From IMG/VR virus record IMGVR_UViG_3300028196_000065, positions 1 through 27,818 of that record: a stretch of 27,818 nucleotides of DNA. One strand, written 5' to 3'. The notes beneath the pieces were generated by a model. That model worked only from the letters and a program-made list of their open reading frames with translations, was not told the origin of the DNA and made no database searches. The position numbers and the translations under genes were made by a program. The stretch is from a virus. Below, piece after piece: positions 24,570 to 27,818 of the stretch (the stretch's first letter is position 1; each line of letters opens with the position of its first letter).

Positions 24570-25016
24570 TTGCTAACACTTGAAAGCACTTTAGAAGAAT
24601 GGCAAACTGATTGTAAAATTGATGAAAATAACTTGGTAAGATCAACCGTAGAAATTGCAAAACTACATGCAAAATATTTACAAGTTTTGTCTATCAATAA
24701 ACTTCAATTAAAAAAATCTCAAATGAGACAACAAACACTTCTTTTGGAGAAGTGGAAATATTACAATGGCAAACTATCACAAGATGAAATTGAAGCTCAT
24801 GGATGGGAATATGACCCCTTTAATGGCATCAAAGTAATAAAAGGTGATATGAATCGCTATTATGATGCAGATATAGATATACAAAAAAGTGAAGAAAAAA
24901 TTGCATATTATAAAACTTTTGTAGAAACTTTGAGTGAGATTGTTGAAAACCTCAAATGGAAACACCAGTCGATAGGTAATATTATTAAATGGAAACAGTT
25001 TGAGGCTGGTGGATAA
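24570..25016 (+). CDS. uvsY: Recombination mediator UvsY
   Basis: This 148-residue protein (T4 UvsY is 137) helps load the UvsX recombinase onto single-stranded DNA coated with gp32. It is helical and basic, with a helix pair near 35-70, then YYNGKLSQDEIEAHGWEYDP, then a long helix, and ends KWKQFEAGG, matching the T4 ending AFEAGK. The start appears to be TTG: an in-frame TAA stands directly before it, GGAG at 24560-24563 lies 6 bases upstream, and the next in-frame Met is about 50 residues in. The ATG at 24558 is in frame with this gene but is followed within three codons by that TAA. It overlaps uvsW by TAATG. Confidence 0.9.
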   Translation: MLTLESTLEEWQTDCKIDENNLVRSTVEIAKLHAKYLQVLSINKLQLKKSQMRQQTLLLEKWKYYNGKLSQDEIEAHGWEYDPFNGIKVIKGDMNRYYDADIDIQKSEEKIAYYKTFVETLSEIVENLKWKHQSIGNIIKWKQFEAGG

Positions 25017-26521
25017 TGATTGAAAAGATTACAGTAGGTAAAAAGAATGAGAGTCAATTGCTAGTTGATGCTGATAGTGGCATCTTAATGGAATTGAATG
25101 AATATTTCTCATTTTTTGTTGACGGCTATAAGTACATGCCACTCTACCGAAACAAAGTTTGGGATGGCAAGATAAGAATATTCAATGCTTTAGCACAAGA
25201 ATTGCCTGTTGGTCTTTTACATCAACTTAAAGAGTTTACAAAAAAACGCGGTTATGAATTAGAATATGAAGATGGTGAATATGGATCACCAGAACAATAT
25301 AATGCTGTTGATCCAGAAGAAATAATGAAGTTTATTACCAGTCTTAATTTGAGAGGTAATGGTAATCCTATTACTGTAAGAGATTATCAATTCGATGCTA
25401 TCTGTACTGCAATTACAAATAAAAGATCAATATTATTATCTCCTACAGGTAGTGGTAAATCTTTAATAATTTATGTGTTACTACGTTGGTTACTTGAAAG
25501 GTGTGATGATAGAAAAATTCTGATCATTGTACCGACAACTTCATTGGTTGAACAGATGTATGCGGACTTTGCTGATTATTCATCTCATGATTCTTGGAAT
25601 GCCATACAAGAATGCCACAAAATATTTTCGGGTAAAGCAAAAGATATGGAAGAAAATGTTGTCATTTCAACTTGGCAGTCTGTATATAAACTGCCGCCGG
25701 CTTGGTTTCAACAATTCTACGGTGTTTTTGGAGATGAATGTCATGGATTCAAATCAAAATCATTAACTTCTATTATGAATAAATGTGTAAATACTGCATA
25801 TCGATACGGTACAACAGGCACACTTGATGGTACCCAAACACATAAACTTGTACTAGAAGGTCTTTTTGGCAAAGTAAGAAAAGTTACTACCACTAAAAAA
25901 TTGCAAGATGATGACACACTTGCGCCTCTTAATATTTTTATGCTAACTTTAGATTACAATGAAACAGATAAAAAAGAAAATGTAGGCAAAACATATCAAC
26001 AAGAGATTAATTGGATCGTAGCAAATGAGCGCAGAAATAATTTTATAAGAAATCTTTCAATTGATATGAAAGGTAACACTTTGGTATTATTTCAATTTGT
26101 TGACAAACATGGCAAAGTACTGTATGATCTAATTTCAGCTAAAGCCAAGGATAGTAGAAAGGTATTTTATGTCTCAGGTCAAACGGATGCTACAGACCGA
26201 GAAACTATAAGAAAAATTGTTGAAACACAAAAAGATTCTATTATTGTTGCCAGTCTTGGTACTTTTAGTACAGGTATAAATATAAAAAATCTACACAATA
26301 TAGTATTTGCATCTCCTAGTAAGTCTCAAATTAGAGTACTGCAAAGTATTGGTAGAAGCTTAAGGAAGAGTGATGATGGTCGTATAAGTAAACTATACGA
26401 TCTAGTTGATGATCTACAACACAAATCTAGAAAAAATTATACATTACTTCACGGTGAAGAAAGATTGAAGATATACCAAAAAGAGCAATTCCAGTATAAA
26501 GAGTATAGGATAAAGATATGA
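25016..26521 (+). CDS. uvsW: Superfamily 2 DNA/RNA helicase UvsW
   Basis: This 501-residue protein matches T4 UvsW (503), which unwinds branched DNA and R-loops and switches replication from origin- to recombination-driven initiation. An N-terminal DNA-binding region (1-110) includes YRNKVWDGKIRIFN. Motif I is SPTGSGKS at 142-149, motif II is DECH at 240-243, and motif III is TGT at 267-269. In the second RecA-like domain, VSGQTDATDRE is near 386, STGINI near 418, and motif VI QSIGRSLRKSD at 443-453. Its last bases overlap the next gene (ATGA). A TATAAATA inside the gene at 26275-26282 is probably only coding sequence (Gly-Ile-Asn-Ile). Confidence 0.96.
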   Translation: MIEKITVGKKNESQLLVDADSGILMELNEYFSFFVDGYKYMPLYRNKVWDGKIRIFNALAQELPVGLLHQLKEFTKKRGYELEYEDGEYGSPEQYNAVDPEEIMKFITSLNLRGNGNPITVRDYQFDAICTAITNKRSILLSPTGSGKSLIIYVLLRWLLERCDDRKILIIVPTTSLVEQMYADFADYSSHDSWNAIQECHKIFSGKAKDMEENVVISTWQSVYKLPPAWFQQFYGVFGDECHGFKSKSLTSIMNKCVNTAYRYGTTGTLDGTQTHKLVLEGLFGKVRKVTTTKKLQDDDTLAPLNIFMLTLDYNETDKKENVGKTYQQEINWIVANERRNNFIRNLSIDMKGNTLVLFQFVDKHGKVLYDLISAKAKDSRKVFYVSGQTDATDRETIRKIVETQKDSIIVASLGTFSTGINIKNLHNIVFASPSKSQIRVLQSIGRSLRKSDDGRISKLYDLVDDLQHKSRKNYTLLHGEERLKIYQKEQFQYKEYRIKI

Positions 26522-26973
26522 CTATAAGAAAAAATAATATTCTACAGTTAAAACTTACCAACGGTGAAGAAATTCTTTGTGAGATGATTGATATTCCCAA
26601 GGACCTATTGGAAGAAGAAATTGATGATGAATTTGAAGTAATTGTTAAAAATTGTCTTTGTATTACTAAAGTTAGAGTTTCAGAAAACAAACTATTTTGT
26701 ACACTTGATCCTTGGATTTCTTTTCAAGATGTTGATAAAAATAATATAGCTTCTTTAAATCCACAGCATATCATAGCAAAGTGTATTCCAAGTGAAGAAG
26801 TCATGGAACAGTATTTAAACGCTATAGAGCCTACAGAGATTTCTAGTCAAGATGATACTGAATATTTAGACGCATCTAATTGGATGGAAAGATTGGGGCT
26901 AAAAGAAAATCTAGTAGACATATATGATTCAGATCAAAATGTGATAAACTTTCCATCTGGAACTAAGCACTAG
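26518..26973 (+). CDS. Sm-like (Lsm fold) protein, candidate RNA-binding protein
   Basis: This 151-residue protein has a pattern like an Sm fold in its first 95 residues: LQLKLTNGEEILCEMIDI (helix-free start, then Gly-Glu turn), a variable middle, KLFCTLDPWISFQD, and LNPQHIIAKCIPSEEVMEQY, where a final strand leads into a helix. Sm-like proteins of probable cyanophage origin are known from structural work, as I recall, and usually form rings. The last 55 residues are acidic and probably flexible (WMERLGLKENLVDIYDSDQ). It overlaps uvsW by ATGA. A role in RNA or late regulation next to gp55 is a guess. Confidence 0.55.
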   Translation: MTIRKNNILQLKLTNGEEILCEMIDIPKDLLEEEIDDEFEVIVKNCLCITKVRVSENKLFCTLDPWISFQDVDKNNIASLNPQHIIAKCIPSEEVMEQYLNAIEPTEISSQDDTEYLDASNWMERLGLKENLVDIYDSDQNVINFPSGTKH

Positions 26974-26993
26974 TTACTACCCCACTCACTAAG

Positions 26994-27018
26994 AAGAATC
27001 TTATTATAACAGATTCTT
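26994..27018. other. 8-bp hairpin after the Sm-like gene
   Basis: The arms AAGAATCT (26994-27001) and AGATTCTT (27011-27018) enclose a 9-base AT-rich loop. No U-tract follows on the plus strand, so a terminator role is doubtful. The loop contains the -10 box of the leftward promoter, so the repeat may be a protein-binding site instead. Confidence 0.4.
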
Positions 27019-27030
27019 AAGATTTGTCAA
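27003..27030 (-). promoter_or_regulatory. Perfect consensus sigma70 promoter pointing left (antisense)
   Basis: On the minus strand TTGACA (27030-27025) and TATAAT (27008-27003) are 16 bases apart, all twelve positions matching consensus. No minus-strand gene follows for about 3 kb, so a transcript would be antisense to the Sm-like gene and uvsW. It stands back to back with the gp55 promoter. Confidence 0.65.
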
Positions 27031-27051
27031 CCCATAAAATACGGTTGACAA
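27024..27051. repeat. 9-bp inverted repeat joining the two divergent -35 boxes
   Basis: TTGTCAACC at 27024-27032 is the exact reverse complement of GGTTGACAA at 27043-27051, with 10 bases between. Each arm contains one -35 hexamer. The symmetry could be an operator for a dimeric regulator or simply the result of two facing promoters. Confidence 0.85.
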
Positions 27052-27073
27052 GAAATAAAATATGTGATATAAT
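27045..27073 (+). promoter_or_regulatory. Perfect consensus sigma70 promoter of gp55
   Basis: TTGACA (27045-27050), a 17-base spacer and TATAAT (27068-27073) match the bacterial consensus at all twelve positions. Transcription would start near 27080, just before AAGGAG at 27086-27091. The phage thus seems to have its late sigma made early, by unmodified host polymerase. Confidence 0.9.
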
Positions 27074-27096
27074 GTATGTATTATGAAGGAGTGATT

Positions 27097-27690
27097 ATGG
27101 CAAAAAAGAAATCTAAGAGTACCCATTATGTGGATAATAAAGAATTTTCTCAAAATATAGTGGAATATGTAAAAACAATTAATATAGCTAGAGAAAATGA
27201 AGAAGCTTTGCCTATAGTTCCTAACTATTTGGCAGAATGTTTTTTGAAAATTGCAGAGAATCTATCGCATAAATCTAATTTCATTAGATATACTTACCGT
27301 GAAGAAATGGTAATGGATGCGGTAGAAAACTGTTTAAAAGCTGTTGAAAATTATAATATCAATGCAGCTACACGTTCAGGTAATCCAAATGCATTTGCTT
27401 ATTTCACTCAAATAATTTGGTATGCATTTTTAAGAAGAATTGCAAAAGAAAAACGCCAACAAGATATAAAAGAAAAATATTTATCGCAATCAGGTATAGA
27501 AGCATTTCTTGTAACCGAACAAGGAGAAGCTGCAACTGGAGTTGCTACACATTTCATTGATGTTCTAAAAGATAGAATAGACAAGGTAAAAGAGACAGAT
27601 ACTTCTATAAAAGAATTTTCTAAAAAAGAAAAGCAACGAAAGAAAAGAACCGTTAATGTTGATTCTGATTTGAAAGACTTTTTAATATGA
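27097..27690 (+). CDS. 55: Late transcription sigma factor gp55
   Basis: This 197-residue protein (T4 gp55 is 185) replaces the host sigma factor on RNA polymerase and recognises the TATAAATA late promoters, five of which lie in this window. A basic N-terminus (AKKKSKSTHYVDNKEF) is followed by NYLAECFLKIAENLSHKSNF near 45, then YREEMVMDAVENCLKAVENY, corresponding to the sigma region 2 core, and FAYFTQIIWYAFLRRIAKEK, the aromatic segment that contacts the -10 element. The C-terminus is basic and ends in Leu-Lys-Asp-Phe-Leu-Ile-like residues (DSDLKDFLI), as expected for the clamp-binding tail that contacts gp45. The start is the ATG at 27097 with AAGGAG 5 bases upstream. An ATG at 27076 lies before the transcript start. 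Confidence 0.93.
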   Translation: MAKKKSKSTHYVDNKEFSQNIVEYVKTINIARENEEALPIVPNYLAECFLKIAENLSHKSNFIRYTYREEMVMDAVENCLKAVENYNINAATRSGNPNAFAYFTQIIWYAFLRRIAKEKRQQDIKEKYLSQSGIEAFLVTEQGEAATGVATHFIDVLKDRIDKVKETDTSIKEFSKKEKQRKKRTVNVDSDLKDFLI

Positions 27691-27818
27691 AATTACTAAT
27701 CATAAATGATACTCATACTGGTATCAGAAATAGTTCGGATATATTCTTAGAAAACGCTAGTAAATTCTATTCCGAGATAATGTTTCCGTACTGTGACGCG
27801 CACGGTATAAAACAGATA
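27687..27818 (+). CDS. 47: Recombination endonuclease subunit gp47 (3' partial)
   Basis: The first 44 residues of gp47 are present before the right edge. gp47 is the Mre11-like nuclease that works with the gp46 ATPase to resect DNA ends. The start KLLIINDTHTGIRNSSDIF contains the first metallophosphoesterase motif Asp-x-His, and FPYCDAHGIKQI follows, as in marine T4-like gp47. The ATG overlaps the gp55 stop by ATGA, so the two are coupled. Catalytic residues further on are outside the window. Confidence 0.9.
   Translation, partial: MKLLIINDTHTGIRNSSDIFLENASKFYSEIMFPYCDAHGIKQI

Noticed and set aside
26275-26282. TATAAATA late promoter-like motif inside uvsW
   Set aside because: It falls in coding sequence for Gly-Ile-Asn-Ile in a conserved helicase motif and lies over 200 bases from the next start. 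An 8-base AT motif in an AT-rich gene is expected by chance.
27076-27099. Upstream ATG at 27076 as the gp55 start
   Set aside because: It lies only 3 bases after the -10 box, before the expected transcript start, while the ATG at 27097 has AAGGAG at ideal spacing.

Overview
The window is part of the genome of a T4-like myovirus (Straboviridae/Kyanoviridae-type head and tail module) of the marine kind. It is AT-rich by eye. The gene order matches the conserved virion and recombination block of T4-like cyanophages and related marine phages: fibre-type proteins, gp13, gp14, a repeat protein, gp15, gp16, gp17, gp18, gp19, gp20, two fibre-type proteins, gp67-like, a gp68-position protein, gp21, gp22, gp23, a gp3-like tail-tube-fold protein, UvsY, UvsW, an Sm-like protein, gp55 and the first part of gp47. 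No integrase, IS element, tRNA, CRISPR array or reverse transcriptase was found. The host cannot be named from this window. A strongly optimised gp23 (CTG, CGT and CGC codons) together with consensus sigma70 promoters fits a proteobacterial host better than an extremely AT-rich one, but that is inference.

Layout. (1) 1-4098: two large adhesin- or fibre-like proteins, one with a LamG-like segment and running off the left edge, one with beta-propeller-like repeats. (2) 4130-9621: neck proteins gp13 and gp14, a seven-repeat structural protein, tail terminator gp15, and terminase subunits gp16 and gp17, nearly all translationally coupled. (3) 9707-13647: sheath gp18, tube gp19 and portal gp20. 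(4) 13650-19213: a 1,461-residue fibre ending in a self-cleaving S74 chaperone, then a smaller adhesin-like protein. (5) 19266-22884: the prohead genes, meaning core proteins, protease gp21, scaffold gp22 and major capsid gp23. (6) 22951-23958: three small unknown genes on the minus strand, the only ones in reverse orientation. (7) 24053-27818: gp3-like, uvsY, uvsW, Sm-like, gp55 and gp47.

Regulation is unusually readable. Five exact copies of the T4 late -10 element TATAAATA lie upstream of gp13, gp18, gp20, the gp67-like gene and the gp3-like gene. The late sigma factor gp55, which would read them, is encoded in the same window behind a perfect TTGACA-17-TATAAT promoter. That promoter is paired with an equally perfect consensus promoter facing left, and a 9-bp inverted repeat joins the two -35 boxes. 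The minus-strand cassette has its own TTGACA/extended -10 promoter abutting the late promoter of the gp3-like gene, and it converges on the gp23 transcript at a two-hairpin bidirectional terminator.

The most interesting points are the divergent palindromic promoter at gp55, the early-type minus-strand cassette inside the late cluster, the UUCG hairpin at the expected 5' end of the gp20 late mRNA, the Asp-Ser-rich composition of the fibre proteins, and the sharp codon shift in gp23.
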